Positions 50,625 to 59,597 of a DNA stretch of 64,000 nucleotides are shown piece after piece. The notes beneath the pieces were generated by a model that ran no database searches, was not told the origin of the DNA, and saw only the letters and a list, made by a program, of their open reading frames with translations. Source of the DNA: JACVRN01 sp963715565 (GTDB lineage: Bacteria; Acidobacteriota; Blastocatellia; Pyrinomonadales; Pyrinomonadaceae); assembly GCA_963715565.1 (NCBI GenBank), contig OY970256.1, positions 1,178,001-1,242,000 of the forward strand, written 5' to 3'. Position 1 is the stretch's first letter. Every line of letters starts with the position of its first letter. The position numbers and the translations under genes are program-made.

Positions 50625-51721
50625 ACACCGGCCCTACTGTCAGACTGGCCTACAATCCTGGGCCAGTCAACTCTTACAAAGCCTTGAACGCACCCCCAAC
50701 AACCCCCGACACCAAAAATGGAGGGCGCGCCCAAAAGCAGAGTCAACCACTCGCTCCGGCGCTGCTCGTCTCCTACGTTTACCTCCCCGGTTTTCTCAAA
50801 CATCGCCACCGCTATCATTATCGCGATTGGGTTCTTGATTCAGGCGCATTCTCCGCGCACAACTCCGGCGTTGAAATCAAGCTTCAGGATTACATCGACA
50901 CCTGCAAGCAGTTATTTGAAACAGACTCCACGCTCACGGAAGTCTTCGCGCTCGACGTCATCGGCGACTGGCGCGCCTCGCTCAAGAATTGCGAGGAGAT
51001 GTGGCGTCAGGGCGTTCCCGCGATTCCCTGCTTTCACGCTGGCGAACCGTGGGAGGCGCTCATGCACATGGCGCGCGACTATCCCAAGATCGCTCTCGGC
51101 GGAGTCGCCTATGCTGGCGGCAATCGCAAGATGAAGTGGGCCGAGCAGTGTTTCGCGCGTGTGTGGCCGAAGAAGATTCACGGCTTCGGTTTCGGGAGCG
51201 AGTCTCAAATCATGGGGCTCCCCTGGCATTCCACGGACGCGACAAATTGGGAAATCGGGCCGTGCCGTTTCGGTCGCTGGCAATCGTTCGGACAGATGAG
51301 CGTGCGCGGCAGCAACCAGAACTTGCGCGCCGAGGTCGAGTGGTATCTGGAGCTTGAGCGCAAAGCTCAGTTCCGCTGGCGCAAGGAGATGGCCCAATTA
51401 GCCAAGCTCAAAGAGCCCGCGCCCGCCGTGCGTCTCTCTCTGGGGGGCAACATGCGCGATGGCGGAGAACAGCGCGGAGAGGCACTCGCTGGTCCGCACG
51501 TTCGTCTGGCTCATTCGGCGCAAGTGAGGCCCAAGCGCGAAGGCAAGATCGGGCTCGAAAAAAAGTATAGCGAGGGAGCTGAGACAGTCTCTCCGAGCGT
51601 GCGCCTCGCGTGCTGCATGTCCGAGTCCGAAGGCGGCTCATGGGGCGCGCGCAACATGAAACAGGCTCTTGGGAAAGAGCACTACGTGAAGAAAGAAAAG
51701 AAGAAAAGTGACACCAAATAA
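50621..51721 (+). CDS. dpdA: DpdA-like DNA-guanine transglycosylase
   Basis: 366 residues from ATG 50621, coupled to the micro-gene. TGT-fold motifs: LDSGAFSAH (72-80), LGGVAYAGG (159-167), HGFG (187-190) and STDATNW (204-210), as in DpdA, the phage and genomic-island relatives of tRNA-guanine transglycosylase. No Cys zinc site of tRNA TGT is seen. Exchanges guanine in DNA for preQ0. The C-terminal ~100 residues carry repeated VRLA-type words and are extra. queC overlaps its end by 14 bases. Confidence 0.82.
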   Translation: MNTGPTVRLAYNPGPVNSYKALNAPPTTPDTKNGGRAQKQSQPLAPALLVSYVYLPGFLKHRHRYHYRDWVLDSGAFSAHNSGVEIKLQDYIDTCKQLFETDSTLTEVFALDVIGDWRASLKNCEEMWRQGVPAIPCFHAGEPWEALMHMARDYPKIALGGVAYAGGNRKMKWAEQCFARVWPKKIHGFGFGSESQIMGLPWHSTDATNWEIGPCRFGRWQSFGQMSVRGSNQNLRAEVEWYLELERKAQFRWRKEMAQLAKLKEPAPAVRLSLGGNMRDGGEQRGEALAGPHVRLAHSAQVRPKREGKIGLEKKYSEGAETVSPSVRLACCMSESEGGSWGARNMKQALGKEHYVKKEKKKSDTK

Positions 51722-52490
51722 AACAGTCGTGCTCTATTCAGGCGGTCTTGACTCAACCGTTCTGCTGTACCTGCTCGCGGCAAAGGGGGCCAGTCTCAAA
51801 CCTTTGCTCATTAATTACGGCCAGGTTAACCAGCGGGAGTTGGAAGTCGCGGACGATTTCTGTCAGCGCCTCAACCTCGAAGCTGAATACATGCCTGGCA
51901 TGCTGGGCTTACAGCGCCTAAGCGTTTCCCCTTCGACAGAGAGCCAGGAAAAGATTTTCAACTTCGACATGATCTTGATGAGCTTCGGCATCGGCTATGC
52001 CGTGAGCGAAGGTTATGGATACGTCGGCCACGGTATGCAGGGCGGTCGTCCCGAGTTCGCGTCCGTGATGGACGCTGCGGCGATGCTCTGCGAATCCAGC
52101 CAGGTGCGCCTGCTGAGGCCCTTCGTGACCGCAAGCAAGGCCGACATCGTGCGCTTGGGAGAGCAGCTCGGCGCGCCCGTTCATTTAACGTGGAGCTGTG
52201 AGCGTAACGGCCATGTGCATTGCGGGGAGTGCGAATCCTGTCTGGAGAGGCGTGAAGCTTTCGAGCTGGCTGAGGTCGAGGATTTGACCGCATACGCGCC
52301 GCAAGGTCCGTCACTGGTCACGCCGGACAATAACATCTCGGGCGTTAAGCAGGGCCTCGTCGCTTCTGACGGTACGCCGCTTGAGAGCGGAGAGGGGGAA
52401 ACCCCTCGCCTCGTGGACGTGGAAAAGCTTTCGCGCGTTGAAGCGGCACTCGTTTCCGAAGGAAAGCTCGCGCCGGTCGAGGGCAAATAG
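51708..52490 (+). CDS. queC: 7-cyano-7-deazaguanine (preQ0) synthase
   Basis: 260 residues, GTG start. ATP loop SGGLDST (11-17), and the zinc Cys set Cys164, Cys172, Cys175, Cys178 are intact. Converts CDG to preQ0 with ATP and ammonia. About 60 C-terminal residues are beyond the family length. Overlaps dpdA. Confidence 0.93.
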   Translation: MTPNKTVVLYSGGLDSTVLLYLLAAKGASLKPLLINYGQVNQRELEVADDFCQRLNLEAEYMPGMLGLQRLSVSPSTESQEKIFNFDMILMSFGIGYAVSEGYGYVGHGMQGGRPEFASVMDAAAMLCESSQVRLLRPFVTASKADIVRLGEQLGAPVHLTWSCERNGHVHCGECESCLERREAFELAEVEDLTAYAPQGPSLVTPDNNISGVKQGLVASDGTPLESGEGETPRLVDVEKLSRVEAALVSEGKLAPVEGK

Positions 52491-52623
52491 CAACTTACAG
52501 TTTTACCCGGCCCTTCTTCGCACGCTGCACGAACCCGTCAAGAGGCCAACCGGACTGTGACGCCGATAGTCAGATAAAACTCGGCAACCCTTCTTCATAG
52601 CTCGCTCAGTCCCTTCCCTTCTT

Positions 52624-53106
52624 ATGTACACAATAGAAAAGAAATTCGGCCCATACAGCGCAGCTCACCATCTGACGACAGTTCCCGCCGGCCACCAGTG
52701 CGGGAATCATCACGGGCACAATTACGAGATCGAGCTTGAACTGGCGAGCGAACAGCTTAACGAGCACGGTTTCGTCGTGGACTACGGCGACCTGAAAGTA
52801 TTCGACGAATACGCAAAGGGTCGCATGGACCACAAAGACCTCAACAAGCAGTTCGATTTCTCGCCGACGGCTGAAAACCTCGCCAAGCATTTTTACGATT
52901 GGATTGCCGGAACAACCTCGTGGCCGATTGTTGCCGTGCGCGTCTCGGAAACTCCCGGCAAGACGATGAGCGAGTATCGCAGGCCTGCTCCCGTCCCCAC
53001 GCGACACCTGCACATCAACCTCAACGCGGAGATACCGCGCACTGCTCTTCAGGCGCTCAACTTTGAACTCACCCTCCGCTCAATCAAGTCCATTCTCGAC
53101 AAGTAA
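52624..53106 (+). CDS. queD: 6-carboxy-5,6,7,8-tetrahydropterin synthase
   Basis: 160 residues. Zinc ligands His15, His30, His32 and catalytic Cys26 in CGNHHGHNY, plus later Asp-His and Glu residues. Second step of preQ0 synthesis. The 130 bases before it hold no gene. Confidence 0.92.
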   Translation: MYTIEKKFGPYSAAHHLTTVPAGHQCGNHHGHNYEIELELASEQLNEHGFVVDYGDLKVFDEYAKGRMDHKDLNKQFDFSPTAENLAKHFYDWIAGTTSWPIVAVRVSETPGKTMSEYRRPAPVPTRHLHINLNAEIPRTALQALNFELTLRSIKSILDK

Positions 53107-53121
53107 AGGAACACTCCCGCC

Positions 53122-53493
53122 ATGCGACAAGGCGAAGCATTTGTGAGCGCGTCGCGCGCCGCTAACACTTACACGCACGAAATTAATAACGGCGAGGGCT
53201 TTCGCGGCATCGTGGTCTATCAAGACCTTACAGTGCTGGGCGCGTCTTCCGTCGTAGAGTTTAAGATTCAGTTCCGCGACCCCTCATCCGGGAAGTGGAT
53301 TGACATTCTTTCGTCCGCCGCGACCGGCGCAGGCATTAACGCCACGGGCACGGCGCGCCTGGTTATCTTCCCGGGCGTCGCGGAAACAGCAAACCTCAAA
53401 GCCAACGACGTGCTCCCGCAGAACGTGCGCATAAGCGTCACAGTCTCGACCGCCGCTTCCACGTTCTCCATCGGCTACGAACTCCTTCCCTAA
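53122..53493 (+). CDS. Small beta-rich phage protein
   Basis: 123 residues, mostly beta strands (EINNGEGFRGIVVYQDL, RISVTVSTAASTFSIGYEL). Could be a virion decoration protein. Sits inside the modification genes. Confidence 0.55.
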   Translation: MRQGEAFVSASRAANTYTHEINNGEGFRGIVVYQDLTVLGASSVVEFKIQFRDPSSGKWIDILSSAATGAGINATGTARLVIFPGVAETANLKANDVLPQNVRISVTVSTAASTFSIGYELLP

Positions 53494-53513
53494 GCTCGCA
53501 GGCCGCCACGCAA

Positions 53514-53627
53514 ATGACGAACTGGTTTTTTAGTTGCGCGCTGCCGGCACTCTTTCAGCTCATGCTTTTACTCGCTGATGAGCGCTGGCAGAACGCCGCC
53601 GCCGCGCTTCTCCTGTTCAATCTGTGA
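53514..53627 (+). CDS. 37-aa membrane micro-protein
   Basis: Hydrophobic (MTNWFFSCALPALFQLMLLL). The stop TGA and the ATG of queE overlap (TGATG at 53625). Third such micro-gene in the phage. Confidence 0.45.
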   Translation: MTNWFFSCALPALFQLMLLLADERWQNAAAALLLFNL

Positions 53628-54397
53628 TGCACGAGAAGATTTTAATCCGTGAAATTTTTGGGCCGACGATTCAGGGCGAGGGCGCACTGGCGGGGCGCGC
53701 GACTGTTTTTGTGCGCACGGGAGGGTGCGACTTTCAATGCTCATGGTGTGACACACCTCACGCCGTCAAGCGGGAGCACAAGGGCCTCTGGCAGCCCATG
53801 AGCGCAGACCAAGTTTTTGCGCGCGTGGAAGAGCTGTCAGGGGCAGCTCCATTGCTCGTCACTATCTCGGGCGGAAACCCTGCCTTGCAGCCTCTCGCTC
53901 CTCTGCTCCGCCTCGGAGCTGAGCGCGGATATACGTTTGCGATGGAGACGCAGGGCTCAATCGTCAAGCCGTGGTTCGCGGGGCTCGACCATCTCATCCT
54001 TTCCCCGAAGCCTCCCTCAAGCATGATGGAGTTCCGCGAGACGCGCCTCAAAGATTGCATAGACGCGGCGCGCGTGAGGAGCTACAAGGCGGACGGGAGC
54101 CCTGGGCCTCAGCTCTCCCTAAAAGTGGTCGTGATGACAGAAAACGACTACTTCTTTGCGAAGCGAGTCTGTGAGCGCTTCGCCCGACCCTACCGCATCC
54201 CGTTCTACATCACTCCGGGCAATCACACCCCGCCCGCGGGCATGCAATACAACCGTAACGATGACGAGTTTGATCTTGAGGGAGTGATGGCGCGCACGCG
54301 CTGGCTCGTGGAACGCATCCGGCGCGACCGCTGGTATGACGTCTCAATCATCCCGCAGATTCACACGCTCGTTTGGAGGAATCAGCAAGGTGTCTAA
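53627..54397 (+). CDS. queE: 7-carboxy-7-deazaguanine synthase (radical SAM)
   Basis: 256 residues from ATG 53627. CDFQCSWC gives the CxxxCxxC cluster site (Cys34, Cys38, Cys41). GPTIQGEGALAG and SGGNPALQ match QueE. Makes CDG from CPH4. Third step of preQ0 synthesis. Confidence 0.93.
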   Translation: MHEKILIREIFGPTIQGEGALAGRATVFVRTGGCDFQCSWCDTPHAVKREHKGLWQPMSADQVFARVEELSGAAPLLVTISGGNPALQPLAPLLRLGAERGYTFAMETQGSIVKPWFAGLDHLILSPKPPSSMMEFRETRLKDCIDAARVRSYKADGSPGPQLSLKVVVMTENDYFFAKRVCERFARPYRIPFYITPGNHTPPAGMQYNRNDDEFDLEGVMARTRWLVERIRRDRWYDVSIIPQIHTLVWRNQQGV

Positions 54398-55064
54398 CAA
54401 CCTCCACGTCGTAGAGATAGACGAGCGCAACATCTGCTGGCCGTTCGATAATAGCCAGCCCTCCTTCTCGACCGTTGACGGCTGCTACGCGCGGAACGAG
54501 CACATAGACCCGTTCCCGGCCTACGCGCACGACGCGGGGCTAGTGCGCGCGGAACTCGCGCGCGTCGCCGAACTCTTCCCGCTCGACCTACAGGTTTACG
54601 TTTACGTCTCCTCTTTCGAGACCGTGGGGCGCACGAACGCACACGCCAGCTCCGGCTACGACTACAACGCCCCGATGGTAAACGACGAGTATCCGCTGTC
54701 AACGGGCACGATTGTTATGAGCGGCAAGCGCATCCCCCTGCACCCCGCCATGACGCGCTACCTCGTCGCGCACGAATACGGCCACCTCGTCCAGTACAGG
54801 CTTGAGAAGGCGAAGCTCCTCAACATGGACGCCTACGCAGAGATGCGCGCGGCGGGCGAGCCGCCGGCGCACTACGGAGGCCGGACGTGGCACCTCTCAC
54901 GAAGCGAGATCTTCGCCAACGACTTCCGCGTCGTCGTCGCCAAGCGCGAAGGGGAGTTTTGGCCGCACGAGTGCCCGCCACCGTCTTTATGCCCGCAGCT
55001 TTTTAGCTGGTGGGATGAGACCCGCCGCAACTTCGCAGACGTCCTCAAGGAAGGCAAACAATGA
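54390..55064 (+). CDS. HExxH putative zinc metalloprotease
   Basis: 224 residues from GTG 54390, after GGAGG. HEYGH at 128-132 is the zinc site, in a VAHEYGHLVQY helix, with a distal acidic NDFRVVV region. Family not recognised. Overlaps queE by 8 bases. Possibly acts in head maturation or against host proteins. Confidence 0.65.
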   Translation: MSNNLHVVEIDERNICWPFDNSQPSFSTVDGCYARNEHIDPFPAYAHDAGLVRAELARVAELFPLDLQVYVYVSSFETVGRTNAHASSGYDYNAPMVNDEYPLSTGTIVMSGKRIPLHPAMTRYLVAHEYGHLVQYRLEKAKLLNMDAYAEMRAAGEPPAHYGGRTWHLSRSEIFANDFRVVVAKREGEFWPHECPPPSLCPQLFSWWDETRRNFADVLKEGKQ

Positions 55065-55546
55065 AGAAAACTTTTCAGGAAGTAACAGAAGACGTGCGCG
55101 CCGAAATTGTGCGCCTCGTAACGCTCGTGTGTGTGCTCCTCATGCGCGCGCTCCTTGAGCTGCGCGACCTTATGAAGCCGACGCCGTGGTTTGAGGAAGT
55201 AACCGCGCAGGCTCAGCTCACAAGAAAGCGCCCGCGCCTGCGCATCGTCACGAGCGGCCATGGCAAGAACACGCGCGTCTATGTGGGCGACACGGAAATC
55301 TCCATGTATCTCAAGCGCGTCTGTGTGGACGTGCACGTTGCGGACATGCCCGTCGTGCACATGGAAGCGCTCGCGGACATAGAGCTGGAGGCGGACACGC
55401 GCGGCGTCATCATCCGCGACGCGCGCCCCGTCGTTTTTAGAACAGGACCGCGCCCCAGCCGCAGCGAAGAAAATCTGCAACTGGCGGAGAGCCTGCGCAG
55501 GCATAAACCCGGCCCGGACTTCCTCGCCGAAGCGCGTTACGAATGA
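55061..55546 (+). CDS. Hypothetical phage protein
   Basis: 161 residues. Short hydrophobic N-terminal helix (VRLVTLVCVLLMRALLEL) then a mixed alpha/beta part. Coupled by ATGA overlaps to both neighbours. Not recognised. Confidence 0.6.
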   Translation: MKKTFQEVTEDVRAEIVRLVTLVCVLLMRALLELRDLMKPTPWFEEVTAQAQLTRKRPRLRIVTSGHGKNTRVYVGDTEISMYLKRVCVDVHVADMPVVHMEALADIELEADTRGVIIRDARPVVFRTGPRPSRSEENLQLAESLRRHKPGPDFLAEARYE

Positions 55547-56700
55547 GCGCGGCATTCATCATCATGTGCGGCCCTCTCGTCGCCTCCCTTCTAACCCCTC
55601 AACTCCTCGATCGAATTCTTATGAACGACACACACGCAGACGAAAACACGCGCGGCGGCTACGTCACGGGGCGCGAGGCGCGCACTCAACGCGCTGCTAA
55701 GGAGCGCCTTGAAGCGCTCAAGCGTGAAGCCGTTTCAGCGGGCGCAAAGAGCACAGACGAAATATGGGCGTTCGTGCGAGAGCGCGCAGACGAAGACATA
55801 GAGCGTCTGCTGCGCCCCGCCGTCCCTACCTCCGCAGACGCGAGCGAGCGCGCACGCCTTAACGCTATCGGCAACGGCATCGCAGAGGGAGTGCCTTCCG
55901 CTTCGGACGCCGCGCTCGGCAGAGGAGATGCGCAGGCGCGCGTCGAGTTTATCGAAGCCGCGCAATATGAGCCTGCGGGCATTCGAGCGCTGCGGGGCGA
56001 AGAGGGAGTTGTCTTAGACAACATCCACAACATGCCTGCGGCCATCCGCCTGAGCACGCTCGCCACAAAGACAGATGAGCGCGACGAGTTGGGCGCTGCC
56101 GTCTCTCGCCTTGCTCAATCCGTTGCGGAAGCTCCACTGCTTCCGCGCGAAATTGACACGAACACAATCGAAGTAGCCGTGAGGATGATTCTCGAAGCTC
56201 TGGGCGAGGACGTGTCGCGCCCGAGCATTCGTGAGACGCCCGCGCGCGTTGCTCGCTTCTACCAGGAGTTCATCGGCTGGGAAGCTGGCCGCATTGATAC
56301 GACCTTTGCGGAAGAGCAGGTCGCCGACCAGATGGTGACCGTCTCGGACATCCTCATCTGGTCCATGTGCGAGCATCACATGCTCCCGTTCTCCACAAAA
56401 GTCTCCATCGGCTACATCGCCAGGGGGAGACTCATCGGCCTCTCAAAACTTCCTCGCATCGCTCACGCCGTCGGCCACAAGTTGCAGACGCAGGAAAACA
56501 TCGCGGAGCAGATCGCGGACCTCGTCTCGCGCATCGCGGGCACGCCTGACGTGGCCGTGCTGTGCTCGGACGGCCAGCACACCTGCGCCGTCATGCGCGG
56601 CATTCGCACTGAATGCTCAATGAACAACTCAGTCCTCCGGGGCGCTTTTCGCCGTCACGAAGTCCGCGACGAGTTCTACACCCTTATCAACAGGAGATAG
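55543..56700 (+). CDS. folE: GTP cyclohydrolase I with a long N-terminal extension
   Basis: 385 residues. The enzyme domain is ~205-385: zinc ligands Cys276, His279 and Cys348, and the TPARVARFYQEF and CEHHMLPF blocks. It starts preQ0 synthesis by making dihydroneopterin triphosphate. The first ~200 residues are extra: a hydrophobic start, then charged helical sequence of no known family. The ATG overlaps the previous stop. Confidence 0.9.
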   Translation: MSAAFIIMCGPLVASLLTPQLLDRILMNDTHADENTRGGYVTGREARTQRAAKERLEALKREAVSAGAKSTDEIWAFVRERADEDIERLLRPAVPTSADASERARLNAIGNGIAEGVPSASDAALGRGDAQARVEFIEAAQYEPAGIRALRGEEGVVLDNIHNMPAAIRLSTLATKTDERDELGAAVSRLAQSVAEAPLLPREIDTNTIEVAVRMILEALGEDVSRPSIRETPARVARFYQEFIGWEAGRIDTTFAEEQVADQMVTVSDILIWSMCEHHMLPFSTKVSIGYIARGRLIGLSKLPRIAHAVGHKLQTQENIAEQIADLVSRIAGTPDVAVLCSDGQHTCAVMRGIRTECSMNNSVLRGAFRRHEVRDEFYTLINRR

Positions 56701-56709
56701 CCAGCACAC

Positions 56710-57324
56710 ATGAAGCTCAAGTTTCTACAGAACAAATTTCAGCAGGCAATAGAGGCCATCTACGGCGGAATCAAAAAGACCAAGGCCGCCATCAATCGTC
56801 TCAACACTCCCGTCACGGCGCGCAAGGGAACATTCGAGTCGTCCATGACGGCGGCGATTGCGCGCGACGTGCGCCGTGGCACGCGCGAAGCTGCGCGCAA
56901 GAACACGCGCGGTCTGCCCAAAGGATGGAGCCGCTTCCAGGCCCGTGCCGCTCGTCACCTTGCCGTCTCCTTAAAGTCGCGTGATCTGGCACCCGAATGT
57001 CTGCTCAAGTGGGCGGACGACTTCATTCAGGCTGAGGAGCGAACGGAGCGCATGCGCAAGGCGCTGCGCCGCCCCTCGAAGCTCTCACGCCGCGTACGAC
57101 CCGCGCGCCGGAGCAAGTCACCAAAACAAATTCAGGCGCAGGTCCGCAAAGGGCTGGCCGAGGCTGAGCGCACGGGCCGCACTCCTTTTACGTTCGGGAG
57201 CGTGAAGGCGCGCGCCGAGCAACGCTCTCACCGCTTCTTCTCATTCAAGCGCACGCTCCGCAAGCTCTCGCTCGCCAACGTGCGCGACATCGGCGGCGGG
57301 GCAATCGAAGTCACACCCGCCTAA
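56710..57324 (+). CDS. Very basic phage protein, unknown
   Basis: 204 residues rich in Arg and Lys (RRPSKLSRRVRPARRSKSPKQ). Probably binds nucleic acid. Lies 9 bases after folE. Confidence 0.6.
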   Translation: MKLKFLQNKFQQAIEAIYGGIKKTKAAINRLNTPVTARKGTFESSMTAAIARDVRRGTREAARKNTRGLPKGWSRFQARAARHLAVSLKSRDLAPECLLKWADDFIQAEERTERMRKALRRPSKLSRRVRPARRSKSPKQIQAQVRKGLAEAERTGRTPFTFGSVKARAEQRSHRFFSFKRTLRKLSLANVRDIGGGAIEVTPA

Positions 57325-57351
57325 TGCATGCAAATGCATGCTAATGCATAC
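57322..57351. repeat. Three 10-bp tandem repeats of ATGCAT just before the terminase genes
   Basis: TAATGCATGC, AAATGCATGC, TAATGCATAC at 57322-57351, one helical turn each, with ATGCAT palindromes. A plausible TerS binding (pac/cos) site, inferred from place. Confidence 0.7.
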
Positions 57352-57359
57352 CTCCCTCA

Positions 57360-58109
57360 ATGGCAGAGAATAAGCGTGAAGAATGGGAAGTCGAACGGGA
57401 CCGCGACGAGATAGCAACGCTACTCGCGCGGTACCGTCGCATGACACATAAACGGATCGCCGAAATTCTCAACCAGCGTCGCGAGGAAGAATATCGTCAG
57501 GCGCTCGCTAACCTGGGCGAACTCCCTTCGGGTCAGCCTATTCCCGCCATCAATCCGCCTTACACGCTCACACGTCAGATGATTGATTATGACGTGAAGG
57601 CCATCGAGCGCCGGTTAATCAAACATTCCACGGAGAAGTTTGAGAAACATTTTGCCCGCCAGTTAGCCGCCGCCGAAGAGTTGCACGACACCGCCTGGGC
57701 TGATTACGAGCGCACCAAGAAGGTGGCGGATGAACTCGTCGAAGAAAAGAGCCAGGTGGACGTAACGACGAGCGTCGAAGAGTTTTTTGAGGACGACAGG
57801 GAAGCGTCCGAAATCATTTTCAACCGGCGCGGCAAGAAACGCTTCAAAGTCCCTGCTCTCAAAACTAAATCGAAGCGCAAGCGCAAGCAGCTCCTCGGCG
57901 ACCCGCGTTTCCTGCTCGTCGTGGACCGCGCGCAGACGCGCATCGAGAACCTGCTCAAGCTGGTTGGGCCGCAGGAGATTAATCTCAACCTCCCGCCGAC
58001 GACATTGGTTGAAGGCTTCGATCCCAAACAGTGGGACAAGGCAGCTAAGGACAAGGAAGAAGCGGACACGCGCGCGCGGGAGGATTCAACCGATGCCTCC
58101 CAAGCGTAA
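57360..58109 (+). CDS. Terminase small subunit-like protein
   Basis: 249 residues. An HTH-like start (YRRMTHKRIAEILNQRR), a long coiled helix, then a Pro-rich end. Called TerS from position, size and the HTH; sequence family not certain. Overlaps terL by 17 bases. Confidence 0.6.
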   Translation: MAENKREEWEVERDRDEIATLLARYRRMTHKRIAEILNQRREEEYRQALANLGELPSGQPIPAINPPYTLTRQMIDYDVKAIERRLIKHSTEKFEKHFARQLAAAEELHDTAWADYERTKKVADELVEEKSQVDVTTSVEEFFEDDREASEIIFNRRGKKRFKVPALKTKSKRKRKQLLGDPRFLLVVDRAQTRIENLLKLVGPQEINLNLPPTTLVEGFDPKQWDKAAKDKEEADTRAREDSTDASQA

Positions 58110-59526
58110 GCCGGACTTTTCAGCCCGCGGCACGGGCATTGAAGTATTAAATGAGATTCGGCGCGAGGTAGTGCACTCCGGGCCTGCCGGTACTGGCAAG
58201 AGCTACACGGGCCTCTGGAAGCTCGATACCTTTGCGCGCTATTTCCCCGGCTGCCGGTGCCTGATGGTGCGTAAGACGCGCGTCTCGCTTGTCCAGTCAA
58301 CTCTCGTCACTTACGAAAACAAAGTTCTCGGCCCACGGTTTTCAGAGAAGCCTTCAAGGCAGCTCGTTTATTACCACGGTGGCGATCAGGAGTATCGGTA
58401 TCCCAACAGGTCCATTGCCGCCATCGCGGGGATGGATAAGTCGGCCAAGATCATGTCAACCGAGTGGGACTTTATCCTCGTTGACGAAGGCACGGAACTC
58501 TCCGAAGACAATCACGAATCGTTAACCACCCGCCTGCGCAACTTCAAAGCGAGCTACCAGCAGCTCCTTTTAATGTGTAACCCGGATAGCCCGCTGCACT
58601 ACCTCATCAAGCGCCGCGACGCCGCGAAATTGCGCATGATAAATGCGCGCCACACCGACAACCCTCTGCTCTTTAATTTCGGCGGGAAGGTTGACGGCAC
58701 GCCCGAGGACGGCGAGTGCACATGGACCAAGCAGGGCAGAGAGTACATGCAGGCGCTGAACGATTTGACGGGCGTGCGCTTGAAGCGCCTGCGCGACGGC
58801 ATCTGGTGTATGACCGACGGGATGTGCTTTGACGGCTTCGATGAGGAGCTGCACGTCTTTAACGGCTTTGATGAAAATAACCAACTCGTCCGCGATGACC
58901 TGCGCGGCCACTATGACGGCGAGCGCACTACCTATTCCACAGACCCACCCAAATCATGGCGGCGCACGCTCTCTGTAGACTTCGGCTTTTCCGTTCCCTT
59001 CGTTGCCCAGTTCTGGGCCGAAGACTCTGACGGGCGACTTTATCTTTACCGCGAAATCTACATGACGGGCGTGACGGTCGAAGACCACGCCGCAGAGATA
59101 ATTAAAATCTGCGAGACCTTTGACGAGCCGGACTTTGAGGACATCTACTGCGACCACGACGCCGAAGACCGTGCCACGCTCACCAAGCACCTCAGAAAAA
59201 ACCGGCGCTTCTCTCAGCTCTCCACGACGGCAGCCAAAAAGGATGTCGAGCCCGGATTAGATTCCGTGCGCACGCGCCTGAAGGTCAGGGCCGACGGGCG
59301 CGCCCGCGTCTACGTGCGCAGGGACGCCGTCTGGAGCAAAGACCACAAGCTGGAAGAGAAGCATCTGCCGACCTCCACGCTGGAAGAGATTTTTTCTTAC
59401 GTTTACGGGCCGGACGGCAAGCCCGTTAAGAAGAACGACCACGGATGCGACGGCATTCGCTATCGCATCGCCACGGTTGACTTAGAGCCGCAAGACTCCT
59501 TCACACCAACCCGCCTGCGCAGATAG
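58093..59526 (+). CDS. terL: Terminase large subunit
   Basis: 477 residues from ATG 58093. ATPase: Walker A GPAGTGKS (30-37), Walker B FILVDE (127-132). Nuclease domain starts SVDFGFSVPFV (~296), with the later acidic residues YCDHDAEDR. Packages DNA into the head. The open frame extends upstream in an unused reading frame. Confidence 0.92.
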   Translation: MPPKRKPDFSARGTGIEVLNEIRREVVHSGPAGTGKSYTGLWKLDTFARYFPGCRCLMVRKTRVSLVQSTLVTYENKVLGPRFSEKPSRQLVYYHGGDQEYRYPNRSIAAIAGMDKSAKIMSTEWDFILVDEGTELSEDNHESLTTRLRNFKASYQQLLLMCNPDSPLHYLIKRRDAAKLRMINARHTDNPLLFNFGGKVDGTPEDGECTWTKQGREYMQALNDLTGVRLKRLRDGIWCMTDGMCFDGFDEELHVFNGFDENNQLVRDDLRGHYDGERTTYSTDPPKSWRRTLSVDFGFSVPFVAQFWAEDSDGRLYLYREIYMTGVTVEDHAAEIIKICETFDEPDFEDIYCDHDAEDRATLTKHLRKNRRFSQLSTTAAKKDVEPGLDSVRTRLKVRADGRARVYVRRDAVWSKDHKLEEKHLPTSTLEEIFSYVYGPDGKPVKKNDHGCDGIRYRIATVDLEPQDSFTPTRLRR

Positions 59527-59556
59527 CAAACTGTTTTTCCCTAACAATAGTTTGCT
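59525..59556. terminator. Weak hairpin after terL
   Basis: AGCAAACT (59525-59532) and AGTTTGCT (59549-59556), 16-base loop with a T-run inside. May or may not act. Confidence 0.35.
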
Positions 59557-59597
59557 CCTACCTCCAACCCACACCCGCCAGCAAGCAAAGGAAAGAA

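Noticed and set aside
54872..55555. 227-codon minus-strand frame
   Set aside because: Shadow of the protease and the following gene, which are coupled on the plus strand.
57787..58092. Upstream part of the terL frame
   Set aside because: Overlaps the TerS-like gene in another frame; ATG 58093 matches TerL starts.
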